From positions 4,154,001 through 4,218,000 of the forward strand of contig JAWQEG010000710.1 in NCBI GenBank assembly GCA_033782935.1: a DNA stretch of 64,000 nt, written 5' to 3'. This stretch comes from Petrolisthes cinctipes (Eukaryota; Arthropoda; Malacostraca; Decapoda; Porcellanidae). Under the pieces are notes generated by a model. That model was not told where the DNA came from, did no database searches, and was given only the letters and a program-made list of their open reading frames with translations. Shown here piece by piece: positions 27,695 through 37,475 of the stretch. The position numbers were made by a program, and so were the translations under genes. Numbering within the stretch: the first letter of the stretch is position 1; each line of letters starts with the position of its first letter.

Positions 27695-29538
27695 ATTTTA
27701 GATGCCCAAAGTCAATATGTGCATGTATCTTCTGTACCCGTTTATATCTCAAATTCAGGCTCAAAACACCCGAAAATTCAATATTTTGGGGTCCCAGAAG
27801 CAATCTGTACATGCCTACACAGTGCTAGAATATTTTCAAAATATAGGCTAAAAACATGCTAAAAATCGACATTTTAGGTGCCAAAAAATCGATATCTCAA
27901 ATTCAGTCCCAAAACACCCGAAAATTCGATATTTAGAGGTCCCAGAAGGTATCTGTACATGCCTACTCCGTGTTAGAGTATTTTCAAAATACAGGCCCAA
28001 AACATACTGAAAATCGATCTTTTAGGTGCCCAAAAGTCGATATGTGCATGCATCTTCTGTACCCGTTTATATCTCAAATTCTGGCCCTAAACACCCGAAA
28101 ATTCGATATTTTGGGGTCCCAGAAGCAATCTGTACATGCCTACTCAGTGCTAGAATATTTTCAAAATATAGGCTAAAAACATGCTAAAAATCGATCTTTA
28201 AGGTGCCAAAAAGTCGATATCTCAAATTCAGTCCCAAAACACCCGAAAATTCGATATTTTGGGGTCCCAGAAGCGATCTGTACATGCCTACTCCGTGTTA
28301 GAGTATTTTCAAAATTCAGGCCCAAAACATGCTGAAAATCGATATTTTTGGTGCCCAAAGTCAATATGTGCATGTATCTTCTGTACCCGTTTATATCTCA
28401 AATTCAGGCTCAAAACACCCGAAAATTCAATATTTTGGGGTCCCAGAAGCAATCTGTACATGCCTACTCAGTGCTAGAATATTTTCAAAATATAGGCTAA
28501 AAACATGCTAAAAATCGATCTTTTAGGTGCCAAAAAGTCGATATCTCAAATTCAGTTCCAAAACACCCGAAAATTCGATATTTAGGGGTCCCAGAAGCGA
28601 TCTGTACATGCCTACTCCGTGTTAGAGTATTTTCAAAATACATGCTCAAAACATTCTGAAAATCGATCTTTTAGGTGCCCAAAAGTCGATATGTGCATGC
28701 ATCTTCTGTACCCGTTTATATCTCAAATTCTGGCCCTAAACACCCGAAAATTCGATATTTTGGTGTCCCAGAAGCGATCTGTACATGCCTACTCTTTGTT
28801 AGAGTATTTTCAAAATTCAGGCCCAAAACATGCTGAAAATCGATATTTTTGGTGCCCAAAGTCAATATGTGCATGTATCTTCTGTACCCGTTTATATCTC
28901 AAATTCAGGCTCAATACACCCGAAAATTCAATATTTTGGGGTCCCAGAAGCAATCTGTACAGTGCTAGAATATTTTCAAAATATAGGCTAAAAACATGCT
29001 AAAAATCGATCTTTTAAGTGCCAAAAAGTCGATATCTCAAATTCAGTCCCAAAACACCCGAAAATTCGATATTTAGGGGTCCCAGAAGCTATCTGTACAT
29101 GCCTACTCCGTGTTAGAGTATTTTCAAAATAAAAGCCAAAAACATACTGAAAATCGATCTTTTAGGTGCCCAAAAGTCGATATGTGCATGCATCTTCTGT
29201 ACCCGTTTATATCTCAAATTCTGGCCCTAAACACCCGAAAATTCGATATTTTGGGGTCCCAGAAGCGATCTGTACATGCCTACTCCGTGTTAGAGTATTT
29301 TCAAAATTCAGGCCCAAAACATGCTGAAAATCGATATTTTTGGTGCCCAAAGTCAATATGTGCATGTATATTCTGTACCCGTTTATATCTCAAATTCAGG
29401 CTTAAAACACCCGAAAATTCAATATTTTGGGGTCCCAGAAGCAATCTGTACATGCCTACTCAGTGTTAGAATATTTTCAAAATATAGGCTAAAAACATGC
29501 TAAAAATCGATCTTTTAGATGCCAAAAAGTCGATATCT

Positions 29539-29625
29539 CAAATTCAGTCCCAAAACACCCGAAAATTCGATATTTAGGGGTCCCAGAAGCGATCTGTACA
29601 TGCCTACTCCGTGTTAGAGTATTTT
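29539..29625 (+). repeat. Half-monomer H1 of monomer A (87 bp)
   Basis: H1 runs from caaattcag to gagtatttt. Its core (gaaaattcgat, tttagg, aagcgatctgtacatgc) lines up in order with the core of the second half (gaaaatcgat, ttttagg, aagtcgatatgtgcatgc). H1 is the better conserved half between A, B and C and is never the half that carries the 29-bp deletion. Confidence 0.85.
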
Positions 29626-29633
29626 CAAAATAC
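29619..29633. repeat. 15-bp perfect dyad in monomer A, at the H1/H2 border
   Basis: gtattttcaaaatac is a perfect inverted repeat with 7-bp arms and one central base. It recurs in most A1, A2 and B1 monomers (29796-29810 in the adjacent B1). B2 monomers break it on the right arm (caaaattcagg). Whether any protein binds it, or whether it forms a hairpin, is unknown. Confidence 0.85.
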
Positions 29634-29684
29634 ATGCTCAAAACATACTGAAAATCGATCTTTTAGGTGCACAAAAGTCGATAT

Positions 29685-29713
29685 GTGCATGCATCTTCAG
29701 TACCCGTTTATAT
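29685..29713 (+). repeat. 29-bp segment of A that is absent from monomer C
   Basis: The segment starts gtgcatgcatcttcag and ends ccgtttatat. It is flanked by gatat before and ct after. Its absence defines monomer C and also explains two shortened A monomers (4943-5090 and 9541-9688). The segment contains the only 8-bp palindrome TGCATGCA of the A monomer. Confidence 0.9.
29686..29693. repeat. TGCATGCA palindrome in second half of monomer A
   Basis: An 8-bp self-complementary site that recurs in A monomers (gtgcatgcatc). B monomers usually read tgcatgta, which breaks it, and C monomers have lost it with the 29-bp deletion. The site is therefore present about once per HOR. Confidence 0.8.
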
Positions 29714-29715
29714 CT

Positions 29716-29891
29716 CAAATTCAGGCTCAAAACACCCGAAAATTCAATATTTTGGGGTCCCAGAAGCAATCTGTACATGCCTACTCAGTGTTAGAGTATT
29801 TTCAAAATACAGGCCCAAAACATGCTGAAAATCGATATTTTAGATGCCCAAAGTCAATATGTGCATGTATCTTCTGTACCCGTTTATATCT
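29716..29891 (+). repeat. Monomer B, subtype B1 (176 bp)
   Basis: B1 begins caaattcaggctc and is marked by ttcaatattttgg, aagcaatctg, ctactcagtgttag, acaggcccaaaac, tttagatgccc and gtcaatatgtgcatgta. It is one base shorter than A. Its first half is almost the same as the first half of monomer C, so B and C share a recent origin or exchange sequence there. Against A it carries CpG to CpA changes at three aligned sites. Confidence 0.93.
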
Positions 29892-30039
29892 CAAATTCAG
29901 GCTCAAAACACCCGAAAATTCAATATTTTGGGGTCCCAGAAGCAATCTGTACATGCCTACACAGTGCTAGAATATTTTCAAAATATAGGCTAAAAACATG
30001 CTAAAAATCGACATTTTAGGTGCCAAAAAATCGATATCT
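29892..30039 (+). repeat. Monomer C, subtype C2 (148 bp, 29-bp deletion)
   Basis: The first half matches B1. The second half reads ataggctaaaaacatgc, tcgacattttagg, gccaaaaaatcgatatct and then stops 29 bp early. Compared with A, the segment starting gtgcatgcatcttc and ending gtttatat is missing, so gatat joins ct directly at 30037/30038. The arithmetic is exact: 177 - 29 = 148. C2 has ctacacagtgctag and cgacattt (or a cgatattat variant), and is usually followed by an A2 monomer. Confidence 0.93.
29972..29986. repeat. 15-bp perfect dyad in monomer C with both outer bases changed
   Basis: atattttcaaaatat is the C-monomer version of the dyad. Against A, the first base changed G to A and the last base changed C to T, so the inverted repeat is still perfect. 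The form is widespread in C monomers across the window. Confidence 0.85.
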
Positions 30040-30216
30040 CAAATTCAGTCCCAAAACACTCGAAAAATCGATATTTAGAGGTCCCAGAAGGTATCTGTAC
30101 ATGCCTACTCCGTGTTAGAGTATTTTCAAAATACAAGCCAACAACATACTAAAAATCGATCTTTTAGGTGCCCAAAAGTCGATATGTGCATGCATCTTCT
30201 GTACCCGTTTATATCT
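30040..30216 (+). repeat. Monomer A, subtype A2 (177 bp)
   Basis: A2 differs from A1 by tttagaggtccc (not tttaggggtccc), gaaggtatctg (not gaagcgatctg), atacaggccaaaaac, ggtgcccaaaag and cttctgtaccc. It is normally followed by B2. This copy also has two private changes (caagccaacaac and a ctaaaaatcg variant). Confidence 0.9.
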
Positions 30217-30392
30217 CAAATTCTGGCCCTAAACACCCGAAAATTCGATATTTTGGGGTCCCAGAAGCAATCTGTACATGCCTACTCCGTGTTAGAGTAT
30301 TTTCAAAATTCAGGCCCAAAACATGCTGAAAATCGATATTTTTGGTGCCCAAAGTCAATATGTGCACGTATCTTCTGTACCCGTTTATATCT
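30217..30392 (+). repeat. Monomer B, subtype B2 (176 bp)
   Basis: B2 begins caaattctggccctaaac and keeps ttcgatattttgg. Most copies keep gaagcgatctg and ctactccgtg in the first half, followed by attcaggccc and tatttttggtgccc. It shares the second-half CpA (gtcaatatg) with B1 but keeps first-half CpG sites that B1 lost. This copy has the B1-like gcaatctg, so it looks like a conversion mosaic. Confidence 0.9.
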
Positions 30393-30530
30393 CAAATTCA
30401 GGCTCAAAACACCCGAAAATTCAATATTTTGGGGTCCCAGAAGCAATCTGTACAGTGCTAGAATATTTTCAAAATATAGGCTAAAAACATGTTAAAAATC
30501 GATCTTTTAGGTGCCAAAAAGTCGATATCT
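30393..30530 (+). repeat. Monomer C, subtype C1 short form (138 bp)
   Basis: The first half reads ctgtacagtgctag instead of ctgtacatgcctactcagtg, so 10 bp are missing. The second half carries the C-type 29-bp deletion with tcgatcttttagg and ccaaaaagtcgatatct. The 10-bp loss lies between short direct repeats (ac or tac), as expected from replication slippage. A second measured example is 25408-25545. Confidence 0.92.
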
Positions 30531-31389
30531 CAAATTCAGTCCCAAAACACCCGAAAATTCGATATTTAGGGGTCCCAGAAGCGATCTGTACATGCCTACT
30601 CCGTGTTAGAGTATTTTCAAAATACATGCTCAAAACATACTGAAAATCGATCTTTTAGGTGCACAAAAGTCGATATGTGCATGCATCTTCAGTACCCGTT
30701 TATATCTCAAATTCAGGCTCAAAACACCCGAAAATTCAATATTTTGGGGTCCCAGAAGCAATCTGTACATGCCTACTCAGTGTTAGAGTATTTTCAAAAT
30801 ACAGGCCCAAAACATGCTGAAAATCGATATTTTAGATGCCCAAAGTCAATATGTGCATGTATCTTCTGTACCCGTTTATATCTCAAATTCAGGCTCAAAA
30901 CACCCGAAAATTCAATATTTTGGGGTCCCAGAAGCAATCTGTACATGCCTACACAGTGCTATAATATTTTCAAAATATAGGCTAAAAACATGCTAAAAAT
31001 CGATATTATAGGTGCCAAAAAATCGATATCTCAAATTCAGTCCCATAACACCCGAAAATTCGATATTTAGAGGTCCCAGAAGGTATCTGTACATGCCTAC
31101 TCCGTGTTAGAGTATTTTCAAAATACAGGCCAAAAACATACTGAAAATCGATCTTTTAGGTGCCCAAAGTCGATATGTGCATGTATCTTCTGTACCCGTT
31201 TATATCTCAAATTCAGGCTCAAAACACCCGAAAATTCAATATTTTGGGGTCCCAGAAGCAATCTGTACATGCCTACTCCGTGTTAGAGTATTTTCAAAAT
31301 ACAGGCCCAAAACATACTGAAAATCGATATTTTAGATGCCCAAAGTCAATACGTGCATGTATCTTCTGTACCCGTTTATATCTCAAATT
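30430..31389 (+). repeat. 2,483-bp repeat, matching part of copy 1
   Basis: The segment recurs at 32913-33872. Shared rare features are catgttaaaaatcg, gctataatattttc, tcgatattatagg, cccataacac, the one-base-short gcccaaagtcgatatg, the ORF-neutral aacatactgaaaatcgat and caatacgtgcatg. The match ends at ttctggctc here against ttcaggctc there. Confidence 0.85.
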
Positions 31390-32522
31390 CTGGCTCAAAA
31401 CACCCGAAAATTCAATATTTTGGGGTCCCAGAAGCAATCTGTACATGCCTACACAGTGCTAGAATATTTTCAAAATATAGGCTAAGAACATGCTAAAAAT
31501 CGACATTTTAGGTGCCAAAAAATCGATATCTCAAATTCAGTCCCATAACACCCGAAAATTCGATATTTAGAGGTCCCAGAAGGTATCTGTACATGCCTAC
31601 TCCGTGTTAGAGTATTTTCAATATACAGGCCAAAAACATACTGAAAATCGATCTTTTAGGTGCCCAAAAGTCGATATGTGCATGCATCTTCTGTACCCGT
31701 TTATATCTCAAATTCTAGCCCTAAACACCCGAAAATTCGATATTTTGGGGTCCCAGAAGCGATCTGTACATGCCTACTCCGTGTTAAAGTATTTTCAAAA
31801 TTCAGGCCCAAAACATGCTGAAAATCGATATTTTTGGTGCCCAAAGTCAATATGTGCATGTATCTTCTGTACCCGTTTATATCTCAAATTCAGGCTCAAA
31901 ACACCCGAAAATTCAATATTTTGGGGTCCCAGAAGCAATCTGTACAGTGCTAGAATATTTTCAAAATATAGGCTAAAAACATGCTAAAATTCGATCTTTT
32001 AGGTGCCAAAAAGTCGATATCTCAAATTCAGTCCCAAACACACGAAAATTCGATATTTAGGGGTCCCAGAAGCGATCTGTAGATGCCTACTCCGTGTTAG
32101 AGTATTTTCAAAATACATGCTCAAAACATACTGAAAATCGATCTTTTAGGTGCACAAAAGTCGATATGTGCATGCATCTTCAGTACCCGTTTATATCTCA
32201 AATTCAGGCTCAAAACACCCGAAAATTCAATATTTTGGGGTCCCAGAAGCAATCTGTACATGCCTACTCAGTGTTAGAGTATTTTCAAAATACAGGCCCA
32301 AAACATGCTGAAAATCGATATTTTAGATGCCCAAAGTCAATATGTGCATGTATCTTCTGTATCCGTTTATATCTCAAATTCAGGCTCAAAACACCCGAAA
32401 ATTCAATATTTTGGGGTCCTAGAAGCAATCTGTACATGCCTACACAGTGCTAGAATATTTTCAAAATATAGGCTAAAAACATGCTAAAAATCGACATTTT
32501 AGGTGCCAAAAAATCGATATCT

Positions 32523-33479
32523 CAAATTTAGTCCCAAAACACCCGAAAATTCGATATTTAGAGGTCCCAGAAGGTATCTGTACATGCCTACTCCGTGTTA
32601 GAGTATTTTCAAAATACAGGCCAAAAACATACTGAATATCGATCTTTTAGGTGCCCAAAAGTCGATATGTGCATGCATCTTCTGTACCCGTTTATATCTC
32701 AAATTCTGGCCCTAAACACCCGAAAATTCGATATTTTGGGGTCCCAGAAGCGATCTGTACATGCCTACTCCGTGTTAGAGTATTTTCAAAATTCAGGCCC
32801 AAAACATGCTGAAAATCGATATTTTTGGTGCCCAAAGTCAATATGTGCATGTATCTTCTGTACCCGTTTATATCTCAAATTCAGCCTCAAAACACCCGAA
32901 AATTCAATATTTTGGGGTCCCAGAAGCAATCTGTACAGTGCTAGAATATTTTCAAAATATAGGCTAAAAACATGTTAAAAATCGATCTTTTAGGTGCCAA
33001 AAAGTCGATATCTCAAATTCAGTCCCAAAACACCCGAAAATTCGATATTTAGGGGTCCCAGAAGCGATCTGTACATGCCTACTCCGTGTTAGAGTATTTT
33101 CAAAATACATGCTCAAAACATACTGAAAATCGATCTTTTAGGTGCACAAAAGTCGATATGTGCATGCATCTTCAGTACCCGTTTATATCTCAAATTCAGG
33201 CTCAAAACACCCGAAAATTCAATATTTTGGGGTCCCAGAAGCAATCTGTACATGCCTACTCAGTGTTAGAGTATTTTCAAAATACAGGCCCAAAACATGC
33301 TGAAAATCGATATTTTAGATGCCCAAAGTCAATATGTGCATGTATCTTCTGTACCCGTTTATATCTCAAATTCAGGCTCAAAACACCCGAAAATTCAATA
33401 TTTTGGGGTCCCAGAAGCAATCTGTACATGCCTACACAGTGCTATAATATTTTCAAAATATAGGCTAAAAACATGCTAA
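32523..33479 (+). repeat. Segment also found at 36519-37475 (offset 3,996)
   Basis: The rare caaatttagtcccaaaac, ctgaatatcgatc, ttcagcctcaaaac and catgttaaaaatcg variants occur in the same order in both places. The match ends where 33479 continues atcgatattatagg and 37475 continues atcgatcttttagg. Confidence 0.85.
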
Positions 33480-33872
33480 AAATCGATATTATAGGTGCCA
33501 AAAAATCGATATCTCAAATTCAGTCCCATAACACCCGAAAATTCGATATTTAGAGGTCCCAGAAGGTATCTGTACATGCCTACTCCGTGTTAGAGTATTT
33601 TCAAAATACAGGCCAAAAACATACTGAAAATCGATCTTTTAGGTGCCCAAAGTCGATATGTGCATGTATCTTCTGTACCCGTTTATATCTCAAATTCAGG
33701 CTCAAAACACCCGAAAATTCAATATTTTGGGGTCCCAGAAGCAATCTGTACATGCCTACTCCGTGTTAGAGTATTTTCAAAATACAGGCCCAAAACATAC
33801 TGAAAATCGATATTTTAGATGCCCAAAGTCAATACGTGCATGTATCTTCTGTACCCGTTTATATCTCAAATT
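32913..33872 (+). repeat. 2,483-bp repeat, matching part of copy 2
   Basis: The counterpart of 30430-31389. The sequence between the two matching parts (31.4-32.9 kb) is the rest of the repeat period and has its own links to 18.2-18.6 kb, so this region is a mosaic. Confidence 0.83.
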
Positions 33873-34586
33873 CAGGCTCAAAACACCCGAAAATTCAATA
33901 TTTTGGGGTCCCAGAAGCAATCTGTACATGCCTACACAGTGCTAGAATATTTTCAAAATATAGGCTAAAAAATGCTAAAAATCGATAATATAGGTGCCAA
34001 AAAATTGATATCTCAAATTCAGTCCCATAACACCCGAAAATTCGATATTTAGAGGTTCCAGAAGGTATCTGTACATGCCTACTCCGTGTTAGAGTATTTT
34101 CAAAATTCAGGCCAAAAACATACTGAAAATCGATCTTTTAGGTGCCCAAAAGTCGATATGTGCATGCATCTTCTGTACCCGTTTATATCTCAAATTCTGG
34201 CCCTAAACACCCGAAAATTCGATATTTTGGGGTCCCAGAAGCGATCTGTACATGCCTACTCCGTGATAAAGTATTTTCAAAATTCAGGCCCAAAACATGC
34301 TGAAAATCGATATTTTTGGTGCCCAAAGTCAATATGTGCATGTATCTTCTGTACCCGTTTATATCTCAAATTCAGGCTCAAAACACCCGAAAATTCAATA
34401 TTTTGGGGTCCCAGAAGCAATCTGTACATGCCTACACAGTGCTAGAATATTTTCAAAATATAGGCTAAAAACATGCTAAAAATCGACATTTTAGGTGCCA
34501 AAAAATCGATATCTCAAATTCAGTCCCAAAACACCCGAAAATTCGATATTTAGAGGTCCCAGAAGGTATCTGTACATGCCTACTCC

Positions 34587-36490
34587 GTGTTAGAGTATTT
34601 TCAAAATACAGGCCAAAAACATACTGAAAATCGATCTTTTAGGTGCCCAAAAGTCGATATGTGCATGCATCTTCTGTATCCGTTTATATCTCAAATTCTG
34701 GCCCTAAACACCCGAAAATTCGATATTTTGGGGTCCCAGAAGCAATCTGTACATGCCTACTCCGTGTTAGAGTATTTTCAAAATTCAGGCCCAAAACATG
34801 CTGAAAATCGATATTTTTGGTGCCCAAAGTCAATATGTGCATGTATCTTCTGTACCCGTTTATATCTCAAATTCAGGCTCAAAACACCCGAAAATTCAAT
34901 ATTTTGGGGTCCCAGAAGCAATCTGTACATGCCTACTCAGTGCAAGTATATTTTCAAAAAATAGGCTAAAAACATGATAAAAATCGATCTTTTAGGTGCC
35001 AAAAAGTCGATATCTCAAATTCAGTCCCAAAACACCCGAAAATTCGGTATGTAGGGGTCCCAGAAGCGATCTGTACATGCCTACTCCGTGTTAGAGTGTT
35101 TTCAGAATACATGCTCAAAACATACTGAAAATCGATCTTTTAGGTGCACAAAAGTCGATATGTGCATGCATCTTCAGTACCCGTTTATATCTCAAATTCA
35201 GGCTCAAAACACCCGAAAATTCAATATTTTGGGGTCCCAGAAGCAATCTGTACATGCCTACTCAGTGTTAGAGTATTTTCAAAATACAGGCCCAAAACAT
35301 GCTGAAAATCGATATTTTAGATGCCAAAAGTCAATATGTGCATGTATCTTCTGTACCCGTTTATATCTCAAATTCAGACTCAAAACACCCGAAAATTCAA
35401 TATTTTGGGGTCCCAGAAGCAATCTGTACATGCCTACACAGTGCTAGAATATTTTCAAAATATAGGCTAAAAACATGCTAAAAATCGATATTATAGGTGC
35501 CAAAAAATCGATATCTCAAATTCAGTCCCATAACACCCAAAAATTCGGTATTTAGAGGTCCCAGAAGGTATCTGTACATGCCTACTCCGTGTTAGAGTAT
35601 TTTCAAAATACAGGCCAAAAACATACTGAAAATCGATCTTTTAGGTGCCCAAAAGTCGATATGTGCATGCATCTTCTGTATCCGTTTATATCTCAAATTC
35701 TGGCCCTAAACACCCGAAAATTCGATATTTTGGGGTCCCAGAAGCAATCTGTACATGCCTACTCCGTGTTAGAGTATTTTCAAAATTCAGGCCCAAAACA
35801 TGCTGAAAATCGATATTTTTGGTGCCCAAAGTCAATATGTGCATGTATCTTCTGTACCCGTTTATATCTCAAATTTAGGCTCAAAACACCCGAAAATTCA
35901 ATATTTTGGGGTCCCAGAAGCAATCTGTACATGCCTACTCAGTGCAAGAATATTTTCAAAAAATAGGCTAAAAACATGATAAAAATCGATCTTTTAGGTG
36001 CCAAAAAGTCGATATCTCAAATTCAGTCCCAAAACACCCGAAAATTCGGTATGTAGGGGTCCCAGAAGCGATCTGTACATGCCTACTCCGTGTTAGAGTG
36101 TTTTCAAAATACATGCTCAAAACATACTGAAAATCGATCTTTTAGGTGCACAAAAGTCGATATGTGCATGCATCTTCAGTACCCGTTTATATCTCAAATT
36201 CAGGCTCAAAACACCCGAAAATTCAATATTTTGGGGTCCCAGAAGCAATCTGTACATGCCTACTCAGTGTTAGAGTATTTTCAAAATACTGGCCCAAAAC
36301 ATGCTGAAAATCGATATTTTAGATGCCAAAAGTCAATATGTGCAGGTATCTTCTGTACCCGTTTATATCTCAAATTCAGACTCAAAACACCCGAAAATTC
36401 AATATTTTGGGGTCCCAGAAGCAATCTGTACATGCCTACACAGTGCTAGAATATTTTCAAAATATAGGCTAAAAACATGCTAAAAATCGA
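34587..36490 (+). repeat. Two tandem 1,002-bp double-HOR units
   Basis: 34587-35588 and 35589-36490 share gtgcaag, caaaaaataggc, catgataaaaatcg, ttcggtatgtagggg, gagtgttttc and ttagatgccaaaagtc at exact 1,002-bp spacing. The same variant set occurs once at 21304-22198 (offset 13,283) and again at 38083-39802 (offset about 3,319). A single 1-kb unit has therefore been copied several times on this side only. Confidence 0.86.
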
Positions 36491-36518
36491 TATTATAGGT
36501 GCCAAAAAATCGATATCT

Positions 36519-37475
36519 CAAATTTAGTCCCAAAACACCCGAAAATTCGATATTTAGAGGTCCCAGAAGGTATCTGTACATGCCTACTCCGTGTTAGAGT
36601 ATTTTCAAAATACAGGCCAAAAACATACTGAATATCGATCTTTTAGGTGCCCAAAAGTCGATATGTGCATGCATCTTCTGTACCCGTTTATATCTCAAAT
36701 TCTGGCTCTAAACACCCGAAAATTCGATATTTTGGGGTCCCAGAAGCGATCTGTACATGCCTACTCCGTGTTAGAGTATTTTCAAAATTCAGGCCCAAAA
36801 CATGCTGAAAATCGATATTTTTGGTGCCCAAAGTCAATATGTGCATGTATCTTCTGTACCCGTTTATATCTCAAATTCAGCCTCAAAACACCCGAAAATT
36901 CAATATTTTGGGGTCCCAGAAGCAATCTGTACAGTGCTAGAATATTTTCAAAATATAGGCAAAAAACATGTTAAAAATCGATCTTTTAGGTGCCAAAAAG
37001 TCGATATCTCAAATTCAGTCCCAAAACACCCGAAAATTCGATATTTAGGGGTCCCAGAAGCGATCTGTACATGCCTACTCCGTGTTAGAGTATTTTCAAA
37101 ATACATGCTCAAAACATACTGAAAATCGATCTTTTATGTGCACAAAAGTCGATATGTGCATGCATCTTCAGTACCCGTTTATATCTCAAATTCAGGCTCA
37201 AAACACCCGAAAATTCAATATTTTGGGGTCCCAGAAGCAATCTGTACATGCCTACTCAGTGTTAGAGTATTTTCAAAATACAGGCCCAAAACATGCTGAA
37301 AATCGATATTTTAGATGCCCAAAGTCAATATGTGCATGTATCTTCTGTACCCGTTTATATCTCAAATTCAGGCTCAAAACACCCGAAAATTCAATATTTT
37401 GGGGTCCCAGAAGCAATCTGTACATGCCTACACAGTGCTATAATATTTTCAAAATATAGGCTAAAAACATGCTAA
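36519..37475 (+). repeat. Counterpart of 32523-33479
   Basis: It carries the same variant series with a few private changes, for example ttctggctctaaac where the other copy has ttctggccctaaac, and cttttatgtgc near 37133. It is spliced between HORs of the 1,002-bp family. Confidence 0.83.

Larger units (their letters stand above)
29539..29715 (+). repeat. Monomer A, subtype A1 (177 bp)
   Basis: A1 begins caaattcagtccc and is marked by tttaggggtccc, gaagcgatctg, atacatgctcaaaac, ggtgcacaaaag and cttcagtaccc. Hand count gives 69 G+C in 177 (39%). It keeps the CpG sites in ttcgatatt, aagcgatc and gtcgatatg that B1 has lost. In most units A1 is followed by B1. Confidence 0.93.
29626..29715 (+). 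repeat. Half-monomer H2 of monomer A (90 bp)
   Basis: H2 runs from caaaatacatgctc to gtttatatct and aligns to H1 along its length with a few 1-bp gaps. By eye about two thirds of positions match; I did not compute an alignment. The start caaaatacatgctcaaaac matches caaattcaggctcaaaac of the B and C first halves especially well. The 177-bp monomer therefore looks like a diverged dimer of an older unit of about 88 bp. Confidence 0.85.
29539..30039 (+). repeat. Reference 501-bp higher-order repeat, type A1-B1-C2
   Basis: This is a clean example of the commonest unit. Anchors at 29539, 29716, 29892 and 30040 give monomers of 177, 176 and 148 bp, which sum to 501. The same 501-bp spacing recurs throughout the window, for example between units near 10352, 10853, 11354, 11855 and 12356. 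Monomers within the unit differ clearly from each other, whereas units 501 or 1,002 bp apart are nearly the same. That is the defining property of a higher-order repeat. Confidence 0.95.
21270..30450 (+). repeat. Long duplicated segment, copy 1 (about 9.2 kb)
   Basis: The order of HORs and private variants here recurs in 38870-47860. Examples are ttttcataatatagg near 22665, aggtacacagaag near 22853, gagttttttc near 23305, tcgataattagagg near 25085, gtgtcccagaag near 28763 and gtatattctg near 29368. Offsets between the copies are 17,604, then 17,279, then (after local rearrangement) about 17,412. Edges are approximate. Confidence 0.88.
29539..30530 (+). repeat. Two-HOR super-unit (992 bp here, 1,002 bp when C is full length)
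   Basis: One A1-B1-C2 unit followed by one A2-B2-C1 unit. The same alternation continues with the next units (A1-B1-C2 from 30531, then A2) and is clear through much of 32.1-37.4 and 38.4-40.3 kb. In those regions units 1,002 bp apart match better than units 501 bp apart. Confidence 0.8.
30040..30530 (+). repeat. Reference 491-bp higher-order repeat, type A2-B2-C1
   Basis: Anchors at 30040, 30217, 30393 and 30531 give 177 + 176 + 138 = 491. The unit is the second HOR type and follows the A1-B1-C2 unit directly. Its 10-bp shortfall lies in C. Units of this length also occur near 9122, 16491, 25127, 32595 and 42406. Confidence 0.93.

Noticed and set aside
29539..29580. Possible CENP-B box (cccgaaaattcgat)
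   Set aside because: The reverse complement of the CENP-B box needs CCCG and CGAA blocks with fixed spacing and an internal T. Here cccg and cgat are separated by six bases rather than seven and the second block is cgat. The match fails.
29539..29625. A further halving of the 88-bp unit into two of about 44 bp
   Set aside because: Only short A-rich words (caaatt, gaaaatt, tcaaaac) recur inside a half-monomer. Order and spacing do not support a full-length internal repeat.
29611..29970. Recurring 119- to 127-codon open frames on the + strand, with near-identical predicted proteins
   Set aside because: They arise because 501 is divisible by three, so one accidental open frame repeats every HOR. 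Nearly all of these longer ones start at GTG inside gtgttagag, not ATG, and end at a fixed tgctag. The 10-bp and 29-bp deletions shift the frame freely, and substitutions show no sign of sparing codons. No promoter, domain or signal peptide is visible.
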